This document shows, piece after piece, positions 12,940-28,757 of a stretch of DNA of 64,000 bases. The translations under genes and the position numbers were made by a program. The stretch is from Apus apus (Eukaryota; Chordata; Aves; Apodiformes; Apodidae), in NCBI RefSeq assembly GCF_020740795.1, contig NC_067290.1, positions 12,444,001 to 12,508,000 of the forward strand, written 5' to 3'. The notes under the pieces are model-generated. The model did no database searches. It saw only the letters and a program-made list of their open reading frames with translations, and was not told the DNA's origin. Positions within the stretch are counted from its first letter, which is position 1. Each line of letters opens with the position of its first letter.

Positions 12940-13640
12940 CCCGGCCCTGCGGTGCCGGCAACGGGTGGGGGGCAGGCGGGGGGACCCTGCGGTGCCGCTG
13001 CCCGGGGCCGGGGCCGGGGCGGGGGCCGGGCCGGGCGGGGGGCGGAGCGGCTCCGCTCAGCTGGGGCTGGCGGAGAGTCAGAGGCGGCGGCGGGAGGCGG
13101 CGGCAGCCGCAGCTCCGAGGCAGTCGCTGCACCGGCACCGGCTCCCGGCAGTGTCCGCCGGGCCCAGGTAAGGGCTGCGCTCCCACCCCGGCTCCCTCGG
13201 CCGCGCCCGTCCCCGTGGCCTCGGGCCGCGCCGTGCCCCTGCGTCCCCAGAGCCCCGGTGCCCGAGGCGGCGGGAAGCGGGGACCGGCGATTCCCCGCAG
13301 CCGTCGGGGCCACGGCTTGCCGTGGCTCGGCGGCCGGTGTCGGGGCTCCCGGGGCAGGGAGCTGGGCCGGGGGCGGCGTGCGGGGCGGGGTGCACCGGGC
13401 CGGTCCCACGGGCTTTCCCCTGCCCGGCGCAGGACGCCGGGGAGCAGGGCTCCGGGAAAAGGGCTCGGGGGGAGTCCCTGTTCCCCCGGTGTCCCGGCAG
13501 CACCGACCCCCGCAGCCGGTACTCAGCGGGACCCTGCCGCTGCAGCCCCCGGCCACGGGCAGGAGCTGCCCGCAGTCACCGGGGCAGAGAAACGGCGGAG
13601 ACGGACCCCCTGTCCGGCTCTCCCCTCCCCGGGTTCTCTC
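12940..13640 (+). promoter_or_regulatory. GRM2: CpG island: presumed GRM2 promoter and non-coding first exon
   Basis: CpG-dense sequence with several GC boxes (GGGGCGG and GCCCCGCC types). A consensus donor, cccag then gtaaggg, at 13167/13168 fits the end of a non-coding first exon spliced to the acceptor at 15948-15949 before the GRM2 start-codon exon. The island is 2.5-3 kb upstream of the coding start on the + strand, and no other gene lies between. The transcription start cannot be placed exactly. Confidence 0.6.
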
Positions 13641-15949
13641 CTCTGGCTATCCCGAGCCAGGGGGAGCAGTGGCTTTAGGGGGCTGCCGGACAGCCAGACC
13701 CCAGGGCGGGTTTGGGCTGGAATTTGGGTTGGTTCTGCCAAGCCTGTGACTCCAGCCCCCCAGGGAGCTGCACGGGGTGGGCACCCTCCTCCTGGTTAAC
13801 CTTGCTGCAGGGCACGGGGCCAGGGCTGTGCCAGCTCCTCTCGCTTTCGCTTCCCTGGCCCCCTCTGCTCCCACCAGGCTGGGCAGGAGCTGCTGAGTGG
13901 CCGTGATGGCAGGGGGCGATGGGCTGAGCACCTGGGGGAGGCACTTTGGCTCCACGGGGCACTGGGACTCGCAGACCATGGGGCAGAATGGGGGTGCGGG
14001 GGTCCCAGCAGAGCTCGGTGGTCGTAGGACCTCTGGGCACCCCAAGGGAAGGTGACGATGGCAGCTGGTGCAAGCTGGGCTCATACTGTGCCCTCCCAGC
14101 ATGGCTCCTCTCAAAAGCAACCTGTGCCACCTCTAAGGGTGTTGGTGTTGGAGGGGGTCAGGTGTCCCAGCAGAGGATGGGTGGGAAGTGCTTGGGGCAT
14201 GTAGGAGATACAGCACCTTCTCACCCATCCTACTTGCAGAGGGTTTTGGGATGGGAGGCTGCCAGCTGCCAGCAGATTTCCTGCTGCACCATGGCTATCA
14301 AGCTAGACTTGGCTCTGCCCTGCCAGGTGCTTCACTTCCACAGTTGTTCTCCAGATATTCACATAGGGCTGTCCTCCCCCCAGCACCATGCCAACCCAGC
14401 TGAGCACCTGTGAGGATGGCTGCAGCCCTGCTCAGTGTCCTTCCATGCTCAGTGCATGGTGGGTGGTTTGCCCTTTCAGGAGAGCTTTGCCTGAAGGTGC
14501 CCTTCATCTGACAGGTCCCAGCAGCTACCCCAGAACAGCTGGACCCCAAAGAGCTGGGCTCTCAGTGCTGCTCAACCCCTCTGGCCAGGCTCAGCCTGCC
14601 TCTAATGGGCTCCATCAATCCATGTGCCTGCAGCCTCTTTCCTGCTTGAGGAAACCCTGGCTTCCCAAGAGGCATTCATTGCCTGAAATGAGGCAGGGAC
14701 CTTTTTTCGGCCTCTTCCCAAAACTTCAAATTTGAGAAGTCACAGAAGAGATGTTTCAAGGTGGCTGGAGGCTTGTGACAGGCACGACCTAGGGACAGGC
14801 ACCATGGGGCACAGAGGAGGAGGAGGTCAGCATGCACCCTCAGCATCCTCCAGCATCAACCTCCCACCCTGTGTGCCCCCACAAGCACCCTGCTCTGCAG
14901 GGCTGCGGGAGAGCCCTGGGACCTGCTGTGGCACCGGCAGCTTCCCATGCCAGAGCAGCCTGTGGTTTCTGGGCTCTCAGGGGATCTCCTGCTCCCATGG
15001 CCCCCAGAACACTGGCCCTGTGGGATTTCAGTAGTCAGCTTCAAATGGGAAACAAATCTCTCCCGTGATTTGGGAAAAGACAGCTGATCTCCGAAAGGAC
15101 TGCATCTCCTGCCAAAGGAAAGGCCTGTCTGCTGCAAAAGCCTTTGATTCCCCAGTGCCTCCGTGCTTTCTGCAGAGGGAGTCAGCAAACCTGGCTCTTA
15201 CTTTTACTGAAATCTCTGAATTTAGTATACGGGGAAGGAAGGGGCGGTGGTGAGAGAACAGGCTCTGAAGCACCATGGCTGCTGGAGCCTGCTCCACGTG
15301 TCGCTGCGGGAGGGTGAAGACACTGATGTGTCCCTGTGTCCCTGCTCCAGCCCCAGTGCCACAGGCAGTGGCAGGGGCAATGGCAGGGCAAATGGGCTCT
15401 GGGTAGGTTTGGGATGGGGATTAAATATAGTGGCACTGTGGGCATGGTGGGCTCAGGGCTGTCTGGTTTTGGCAGCACTCTTGGCTGGAGGTCAGGAGCC
15501 ATTGGCACCCCTGATGCCACTGCCTTGGTCAGGGGCTCGGCTCAGAGCTGGCATTGGCTTTGCCAGCCCAGCCCAGGCTCCCTGCCCTGGGTGATCTCAC
15601 TGGTTCCTTTTTGACCCCAGATGTTTTAGGGCTGCCCCCCAAGCAGGCTACTCTGCCCAGCACTGCCAGTTCTATGCTATCCCTGCCTGTGCCAGTGCAT
15701 CCTGGGGAGCTCTGTGGGGGCACTGGACCCTGCACCCATTTGTCTCGCAGGATCCATGTCACTTGTTGGCATCCTGGTGGTTCCAGGTCGCTTCTGGAGC
15801 TGTCACAGCTCACCCTTCTGTGGGAGCTCCTTTGTACAGGCACCACAGGGTGTGTTGGGGCAGAGGGCGCAGGCAGGCTCATGCCCCTGCTCGTCCGTGG
15901 CTCACCTGGCTGCCCACAGACTCAGCAGCTTTTCTCTTCACACTTCCAG
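13168..15949 (+). other. GRM2: GRM2 5' intron (inferred)
   Basis: Its limits are the donor after the CpG-island exon and the acceptor tctcttcacacttccag. Long open frames in the GC-rich left part (for example 12865-13749) have low-complexity Pro/Gly/Ala/Arg content and look like composition artefacts. Nothing else is recognised. Confidence 0.5.
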
Positions 15950-16069
15950 GTGCTGAGGGCTCTGCTGGAGCAGCACAACCCCCCTCCTGCCAACACCGTA
16001 CTGTGCCACCCCCTGCCACCCAATGCCTGGGAACTGCCTGCCCTTGCCTTGACGGGTGGCAGCAGGTGA

Positions 16070-22592
<6,523 letters not shown>

Positions 22593-23620
22593 AGGGCTCC
22601 TGCCCGTGGCTGCGCTGCACTCTGGGAGCAGCACCCATGGCTGTGTGGGGCCAGAGGAAGACAGCAGGCTCAGCCCCAGCCCTGCACGAGCCACGTGTCC
22701 CATGCGCTGTGTCATTGTACGTGTCACCCTTCCCTTGCACTGAGTACCGTGACACGTCCCTTGTCCCCTGCACTGATGAGCCCTGGTGAACATCCCCCCA
22801 CTCCCTTGAACTGAGCTGTAGTGCACATCCCCTGTGTCCCCTGCCCTGAGCCCTGGTGAACACCCCCTCATCTCTTGCACCAAGCCCTGGTGCACATCCC
22901 CTGTCCCCTGCCCTGAGCCACTGAGCCGCATGTCCCCCCAGCCCTTGCAGCGAGCCATGGGGCAGGTGTCCGGTGTCACCTGCACCGAGCCATGGTGCAC
23001 ATTCCCCCCATCCCCTGCAGGGAGCCCTGGCCCATCTCTGCCTGTCCCTTGCACCAAGCCGTGGTCCAAACCTCCCTGGCCCCTGCACAGACGCAGCTCA
23101 TCTCTCCCGCCCCGCCCCGAGCCACAGTGGATGTCCCCCCAGCCCTCGCACTGCAGCCCCCGGCCCTTCACCTGAGCCATGCTGCACGTGCCCCATCCCC
23201 TGCCCCAGCCGCGGTGCCAGGCCCCTCTCCCTCTCCCCAAGCTGGGCTCCACACCCCAACTCCCTCTTGCCGAGCTCCCCAAGTCCCGCCTGGCTCGCAC
23301 GGCTCCAGCTGCACCTCCCGCTCCCTCCACGCCCAGCCCTGAGCTGGCACACGCTGTCCTCGCCCCTGGCACCCACCTGCCACCCTCGCCCTATTGCCCG
23401 CCCCGCTCCCCTGCTGCAGGGCCTTTCACGTCCCCCCCTGTGCCAAGCTCTGCCCCACGTCCCCCTCCCCGGGTCACTGGAGCTCCCCCCGGGCGCTCTG
23501 CAGAGTTTCATGTTTTTCTCCTCATTTTCAGCTCATTTTTTAGTATTTATTATTCCCAGCCTTCCCTCAACTAGCTCCATAGACTTTTAAAACTCTAGAT
23601 TTATGTAGAAACAAGGAACA

Positions 23621-23626
23621 TTTATT
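23621..23626 (-). terminator. RRP9: Possible RRP9 poly(A) signal (AATAAA on minus strand)
   Basis: TTTATT on the + strand gives AATAAA on the minus strand, about 525 bases after the RRP9 stop codon. If used, RRP9 and GRM2 transcripts overlap tail to tail by roughly 300-350 bases. Another minus-strand AATAAA occurs near 23545. Confidence 0.45.
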
Positions 23627-23930
23627 TTTATTTGTAAAATCCAAAACTTCCGAATTTCGGAAGGAATTTTAACAGATAGTAACAGATAAATAACAACAGA
23701 TAACAAAATATTGCTCCCTCCCTTCCCTTGCTGTGCCCAGAGCTTCTCAGTCCTGCCTGGGACACCGGGCATGAGTGGGGACCAACACCCACTGCCCCCC
23801 TGCAGAACCTGCACGGGCTGAGGGTGAGTAACAGGACCCAGGTACTTGAGTCCAAACAAGTTTTTAAGAGTAGATTTTTTTTCTGCCAGCAAATGTGTGG
23901 ATTATTTTTTTTTTTTTTGTAATTTATGTA

Positions 23931-23936
23931 AATAAA
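23931..23936 (+). terminator. GRM2: GRM2 poly(A) signal (AATAAA)
   Basis: Canonical AATAAA followed by a GT/T-rich stretch (gtggtttgggttttg), the usual form of a vertebrate cleavage site. It lies 1.34 kb after the GRM2 stop. Confidence 0.7.
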
Positions 23937-24149
23937 GTGGTTTGGGTTTTGTTTTTTACAAATGGACTCTTCCAGAGCTCAGGTGCAGCCAAATCTGCAG
24001 GAAGGGGGCAGGCCTTGCAGAAGGCAGAGCCACATCACAATTCAGAGCCCAGCAGGGTCCAGGGGGGTCACACGACACCCCCCACTTGTGTCACCAGCTC
24101 CAAGAGCCTGGTGACAGCAGGATGCCGGGCACAGCTGCAGGGCCAGGGG

Positions 24150-27100
24150 CTACAAGGTATCGGTGGCTTCAGGACTGGGAACCGTGGTCCTGCGCTTCAG
24201 GGGGATGATGCAAATGCTGTTCTTGGCTTCTTTGAGCCTCCACCACCGGCCCAGCCTGTAGATAAGAGAGATGGGGGTCACCCTCAGCTAAGCCCCAGAG
24301 GAAGGGGCTGTGCCCCAGGGCAGTACTGGGGAGGGGGAATGGTACCTGTGCTCCTGCCCAAGGCCGGCCACCAGGAAGTCACCAGCTGCTGAGAACTTGA
24401 GGCTGTTGACAAAACCCACCTGGAGGGAACAGAGCAGGGTGAGGGGCTCCTGCAGCCTCCTCCTCTTGCCCAGGGAGAGGAGTCCCCACCAAACCCCACT
24501 CCCAGCCCCGCTCCAACATCCCCAACCTCCCCATCTATACCAAGGGGATGTCCCACAGAGGCTCCAGCTTCCGAAATCCCTCGCCACACTTCCAGAGCTT
24601 CACGCTGCCACTGTGGGAGCCTGGAGCAGAAAGAGAAGGCTGCCATGCACCCTGACCTGTGGAAGGGAGAACCCCAAGCACCCCCCAAGCCGGCTCTGAA
24701 GCTGCTCCACAGACCTGTAGCCAGGAGGTCACTGTTGCGCAGAGGGGCCACTGCCGAGATCCAGTATGGCTGCTGCAGGCCCTGGGCCTCCTGCAGGCCA
24801 TGCGCCTGCCGGGCCAGCGCCAGCGGCTTCTTCTTCGTCAGCCCCCACAGGGCCACAGACCTGCCAGGGAAGGGGGGGTGAAGGGGCTGAGGGGGGCACT
24901 GCCTGCCCACCCCAGGCACTGCTCTAGCCCCGCACTCACCCGTCATCAGCGCCCGACACCATGTGCTCCTCGTTGATGAGCTGGATACAGTCGATGGAGC
25001 CCCTGTGGAGAGAAGGGGCAACTCCTGTCAGTTATGGGTGTGCTTTGGGAATCCTACTTAGGGAACAAAGGATCACTGGGGCATCAGTGTCCTCACAGTG
25101 CCAGCAGGCTCCTGAGGATGCTTGGCACTTTCACATCACTGCCCCAGCCAGACCCACCTGCCCGCAGCCCCCTCTCCCACCCCAGACCTACTGGTGTCCA
25201 CAGAACACAAGCTGTGACTCCTCAGGGATCTTCCAGAGCCGCACGGTGCCATCACGTCCCCCTGATGTCACACAGCACTCCCGGCTCAGGCTGTCCAGCC
25301 CTGTGATGATGTCCTGGTGCCCAAATCTGGAGGTGGAGATGGCAAAGAGCTGCAATGGGCACAGCCCTCGGCCACATGGCCTCCCTCAGGTAGGAAGGGT
25401 CAGTGAGGTCCCCCCCAGCTCTTACAGGGTCTCCATGTATGCGTTCTCCGCCACGTTCCAGACCTTGACACAACGGTCATGGGAGGCACTGTACAGCTGG
25501 TGTGTGCCCTTCTGGAAGGACAGGCCCTGCAGACAGACAGACAGATGGACACAGGGGCAGTGATGAGGGACACCAGGGAGGACAGTGCTGCCTGGCCCCA
25601 CAGGCATCATAGACTATGCCCCTGACTCACCGAAACGGCATCACGGTGCCCCGTGAAGATGTGCAGGCGCTTGCATGTGGCTGCATCCCAGATCATGATC
25701 AGTTTGTTCCTGTCTCCTGTAGCCTGTCAGAACACAGAGGATACTGGAGACCTGCCCTCAGGGACCCGCAGCCCACCCCATGTGCCCCAAGGACCCGTTC
25801 TTGACTCCAGTGGAGGCAGAGGCTGCTTTAAAACAGCAAAGTACACCTGGGCATGAAACACTGCCCCCCAGCTCCCCAAGAGGAGATCACAGAATCACAG
25901 AGCAGTCAGAGTCGGAAGGGACCTATGGAGATCATCTAGTCAAGCCCCCCTGCTAGAGCAAGATCCTCTAGAGCAGACTACACAGGAACATGTCTAGGCA
26001 GGTTCTGAATGCCTCCAGGGATGGAGGCTCCACAGTCTCCTTGGGCAATATTTTCAAGTGCTCTGTTACCCTCAGAGATGCATTCTCCCACCACTTCTCC
26101 ACCCCATGAGCCAGGCTCTCTCCCATACCAGGTACTTGCCATCCGACGAGATGGCCATGCAGAGGACTTGGGACGCGTGCCCCATGTGCCGCTCCTCGGT
26201 GCCCTTCTTCCCCCCTGGCACCACACACAGCCTCTTCCCGCTCTCCACCTCCCCTGTGGGAAATACATTGCTGTCATCCCCTGGGAGACCCCACCACCCT
26301 GGAAAGCACCAAAGAGCCTCCCACAGAGCATGGAACATGTATGTACATGCACATCCCCGGAGGGGCTGGGGACCAGGCACCCACGGTCCTCCTGCTGCGG
26401 GGTCCCTGCAGGGTTCCAGCCACTTATGATCCCAAGGGAACACTTACATTTGATGAGGGAGCCATCTTTGGAAGCAGAAAAGATGAACATGTCATCTGGA
26501 GAGATGACCAGGCAGGTGACCGGCAGCTGGTGTCCCCGCAACACGCGGATGCTGGCTGGATCCGGAGGCTGCACCTGTGGGGAGAGTGGGACATGAGCTT
26601 GGTCACCTCGGTCCATTCCCCAGGCACAGGGGTACCCAAGCACAGCACCCCCCTTCTCCAGGGCGCCATCAGCCAGCATTCCAGGTGGGAGAAGGGCCCT
26701 GGTGCTGAAACCAACATGTCAACTCGGGGTGCCGGCCGTGGCCATGGCCGAGTGTCCCCCAAAGCCGGCACGTACAGCCCCCCAGCACTTACATCTTTGG
26801 CGACCAGGCGCTGCAGCCGCCCCTTCTGCTCGAGCTGGGGAAGAAGCGGGAGGTTCAGCGGAGACGGCGCCCTGCCCGGGGCGGGGCAGCACCCGCCGCC
26901 ACCGGGGCGCCGCGCCCGCGGCTCTGCTCACCACGTCCTCCTTCAGCCGGTCCCCGATCAGATCCACCGGCCCGGCCTCCTCTTCCTCGTCTGCCGCCCG
27001 CTCCTCCTCTGCGGTGAACACCGGGGGTAAGCGCCGGCCCGGGCAGCGGGAGCTGCTGGCAGCGGGGCTGCTGGCCCCGGCGCGGGCCGCGGGCGGCACT

Positions 27101-27549
27101 CACCGTAGCGCCGGAGCTCCTCCAAGTACTGCTTGGCCAGGCGCAGCTTCTTCTCCTGCGGCGTCTCCTCCAGCTCCTCCTCCGCCGTCACCTCCTGCCG
27201 CCGCCGCAGCGCCGGGCTGCGGGGACACGCGTCAGGACCGGCACCGGGCCCCAGCAGCCCGACCCGCACGGCCGCTCCCGGCCGAAGCCTTTACCTTTCC
27301 GGCTCGGACTCGCTGGACACCTCCTCATCTGCCGCCCGCCCGCCCGCCGCCCGCCGCCTTCCCTCGGCGCCCGGGACCTGCACAACACACCGGAATGATC
27401 AACGGCACGGGGCGCAACCTCGGCCGGAGCGATCCCCGGCAAGCAGCTCCTCCCGCCGCCCTGCCCGCCCCCCTCACCGCCGCCCGCGGCCGCCGCCGTC
27501 CCGGAGCCCCGCGCGGGGCCTTGGCCCTACGGCTGCCCGCAGCCGCCAT
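24150..27549 (-). CDS. RRP9: RRP9 / U3-55K, U3 snoRNP WD40 protein
   Basis: RRP9 is a nucleolar WD40 protein that binds the box B/C motif of U3 snoRNA in the SSU processome for 18S rRNA maturation. Exons (minus, 5' to 3'): 27549-27478, 27377-27295, 27216-27104, 27008-26932, 26834-26793, 26574-26448, 26253-26129, 25723-25631, 25526-25426, 25326-25192, 25002-24940, 24860-24715, 24620-24541, 24419-24346, 24255-24150. Phases agree throughout and give 478 aa (human 475). The basic/acidic N-terminus has the EELEETPQEKKLRLAKQYLEEL helix region. A seven-blade propeller follows, with recognisable blades such as RVLRGHQLPVTCLVISPDD, HDRCVKVWNVAEN and GGRDGTVRLWKIPEESQL. The C-terminus RLGRWWRLKEAKNSICIIPL is the family's conserved end. 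The gene is single copy and intact here; only its last exon is echoed in the neighbouring array. Confidence 0.96.
25884..26085 (-). mobile_element. CR1 LINE 3'-end fragment
   Basis: The + strand reads as the reverse complement of a CR1 3' end: an AGAATCACAGA start (the CR1 tail repeat ATTCT), then GGAAGGGACCT, GGAGATCATCTAGTC and a GATGGAGGCTCCACAG block. Only about 200 bp remain and no reverse-transcriptase coding region is present. It sits in the RRP9 intron between the exons at 26253-26129 and 25723-25631, ending about 45 bp from the former. Divergence from the CR1 core as I recall it suggests an old, inactive insertion. Confidence 0.85.
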
Positions 27550-27653
27550 CTTGCCGCACGTGTTGCCCGCCCCGCCCCCGCCGCCCCGGGCACCGCCCCG
27601 GGCACCGCCCCTTCCTGTGCGGGCCCCGCCCCGCGCCCCGCCCCGGGTGCCGC
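27478..27653 (-). promoter_or_regulatory. RRP9: RRP9 CpG promoter with E-box and YY1-type start
   Basis: A CpG-rich block surrounds the start codon. On the minus strand CAAGATGGCGGC overlaps the ATG (27549-27547), a YY1-type element common at housekeeping genes. A perfect E-box CACGTG lies at 27557-27562, in keeping with MYC-responsive ribosome-biogenesis genes. The duplicated array begins abruptly at 27654, so less than about 105 bp of single-copy upstream sequence remains. Confidence 0.6.
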
Positions 27654-28172
27654 GCGCTCTGCACAGGTTCACGTTTTTCTCCTCATTTTCAGCCCCAGGA
27701 AAAGCCACCGAGCGCTTCTCCCTGCCCCCACTTTCACCGTTGCTTTAGTATTTAGTGTTCCCAGTTTTTCTCAACTAGTTCCATAGACTTTTCAAAACTC
27801 TAGATTTGTGTAGAAACAAGGAACTTTCATTTTAATTCGAAACTACAAAACATCTTTTGGGAGAAATGTTAACCAACAGATAACTTTAACCAACAGATAT
27901 CTTTTAACAACAGATAACAATAGATAAAAACAGATAACAATAGATAACAACAGATCGATAACAACAGGTAACAACAGATATCCCTCCCTCCCACAATCCC
28001 TCATCACTTCCCTCCCTCACTGCTTTCCCCATTACCTCCCTCCTTCCTTGCCTCCCTCCTTCTGTTCCTCCCTCCTTCCCTTCCCTTGCTATGCCCTGGG
28101 AGACAGGGCAGCAGTGGGGGCAAACACCCACTGCCTTCCTCGCCCCTGCACAGCCCCGAGGGCAGGAGGCAG
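27654..28172. repeat. Unit 1 left part: diverged GRM2/RRP9 UTR-junction copy with (AACAGAT)n
   Basis: Words shared with the parental junction at 23497-24000 include TTTTTCTCCTCATTTTCAG, CCATAGACTTTT and AAACTCTAGATTT, interrupted by substitutions and indels. A simple repeat of AACAGATA type (about 27883-27980) is longer than its parental counterpart (23670-23705) and yields many GATA-type AGATAA words. A CCCTCC/CCTTCC pyrimidine tract follows (27981-28085). The minus strand carries ATTAAA near 27833, a possible MROH poly(A) signal. Confidence 0.7.
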
Positions 28173-28422
28173 GCCTTGCAGAGGGCAGACCCCCATGTGG
28201 GGGTCAGCAGGGTCCAAGGGGGCACACGACACCCCCCGCTGGTGTCCTGCCAGCTCTAGGAGCCTGGTGGCAGGCAGGGTGCAGGGCACAGCTGCAGGCC
28301 TTGCAGAGGGCAGACCCCCATGCGGGGGTCAGCAGGGTCCAAGGGGGCACACGACACCCCCCGCTAGTGGCCTGCCAGCTCTAGGAGCCTGGTGGCAGGC
28401 AGGGTGCAGGGCACAGCTGCAG
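28173..28422. repeat. 125-bp minisatellite, 2 copies (unit 1)
   Basis: Units start at 28173 and 28298 with GCCTTGCAGAGGGCAGACCC and contain CACACGACACCCCCCGCT. The single-copy counterpart lies in the RRP9 3' UTR at about 24014-24140, so the repeat arose by tandem expansion of RRP9-derived sequence. Confidence 0.85.
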
Positions 28423-28446
28423 GGCCAGGGGCTCCAGAGCCAGGGT

Positions 28447-28540
28447 CTACAATCTGTCGGGGGCTTCAGGGCTGGGGGCTGTGGTCCTGTGCTTCTGGGG
28501 AAATGCTGTTCTTGGCTTGTGTGAGCCTCCACAACCAGCC
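28447..28540 (-). pseudogene. Decayed copy of the RRP9 last exon (unit 1)
   Basis: On the minus strand it reads WLWRLTQAKNSI where RRP9 has RWWRLKEAKNSI, and then loses the ICIIPLKRR region through a small deletion before an aligned TAG at 28447-28449. The AG acceptor of the parent exon is not preserved. It is a non-functional exon fragment lying about 220 bp downstream of the MROH stop in the same orientation, so it would be part of any long MROH 3' UTR. Confidence 0.8.
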
Positions 28541-28699
28541 AAGTGTCACTCTGCCCCTCAGGGACCCTCAAGCAGGGCATGGACTCCGTCTCTGACTTGG
28601 TCTCTCCCAGCCCAGCAGAGCAGCTGGTGCTTCATGGCTGGGCTGAAGCGTGGGCAGGTGTTGCCCTGCGCCTGCTGCTCGCCCCAGGATGGCGGCTGA

Positions 28700-28740
28700 G
28701 GTGTCTTCTTTTCTCTTGGGCTTGGGGAAAAGAAGACACC
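28700..28740. other. 14-bp perfect inverted repeat just after the MROH stop (unit 1)
   Basis: GGTGTCTTCTTTTC (28700-28713) is followed after 13 bases by its exact complement GAAAAGAAGACACC (28727-28740). The nearer arm begins 18 bases after the MROH stop codon (28760-28758), so in the transcript it would form a hairpin at the start of the 3' UTR. The same structure is present in all three units. Confidence 0.7.
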
Positions 28741-28757
28741 CCAGCCTGCAAAGCATC

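Larger units (their letters stand above)
22593..23955 (+). other. GRM2: GRM2 3' UTR with degenerate tandem repeats
   Basis: From the stop codon to just past AATAAA at 23931. The part 22730-23200 is built from imperfect repeats resembling GAGCCATGGTGCACATCCCC. The block 22902-23496 recurs almost unchanged three times in the MROH array (37943, 48948, 59953). The part after 23497 has only diverged counterparts there. The last 300 bases probably overlap the RRP9 3' UTR on the other strand. Confidence 0.65.

Noticed and set aside
12865-13749. 294-aa open frame in the CpG island before GRM2
   Set aside because: Only Gly/Pro/Ala/Arg-rich composition, no domain, and both strands are equally open, as expected for a CpG island.
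27883-27980. Retroelement tail or satellite seed from the AACAGATA repeat
   Set aside because: No target-site duplication or element body is visible, and a shorter form exists at the parental UTR junction, so simple-repeat expansion explains it.
28173-28422. CRISPR-like regular repeats
   Set aside because: The 125-bp repeats are directly adjacent without unique spacers, and the DNA is vertebrate.
28700-28740. microRNA precursor
   Set aside because: A 14-bp stem is too short for a Drosha substrate.
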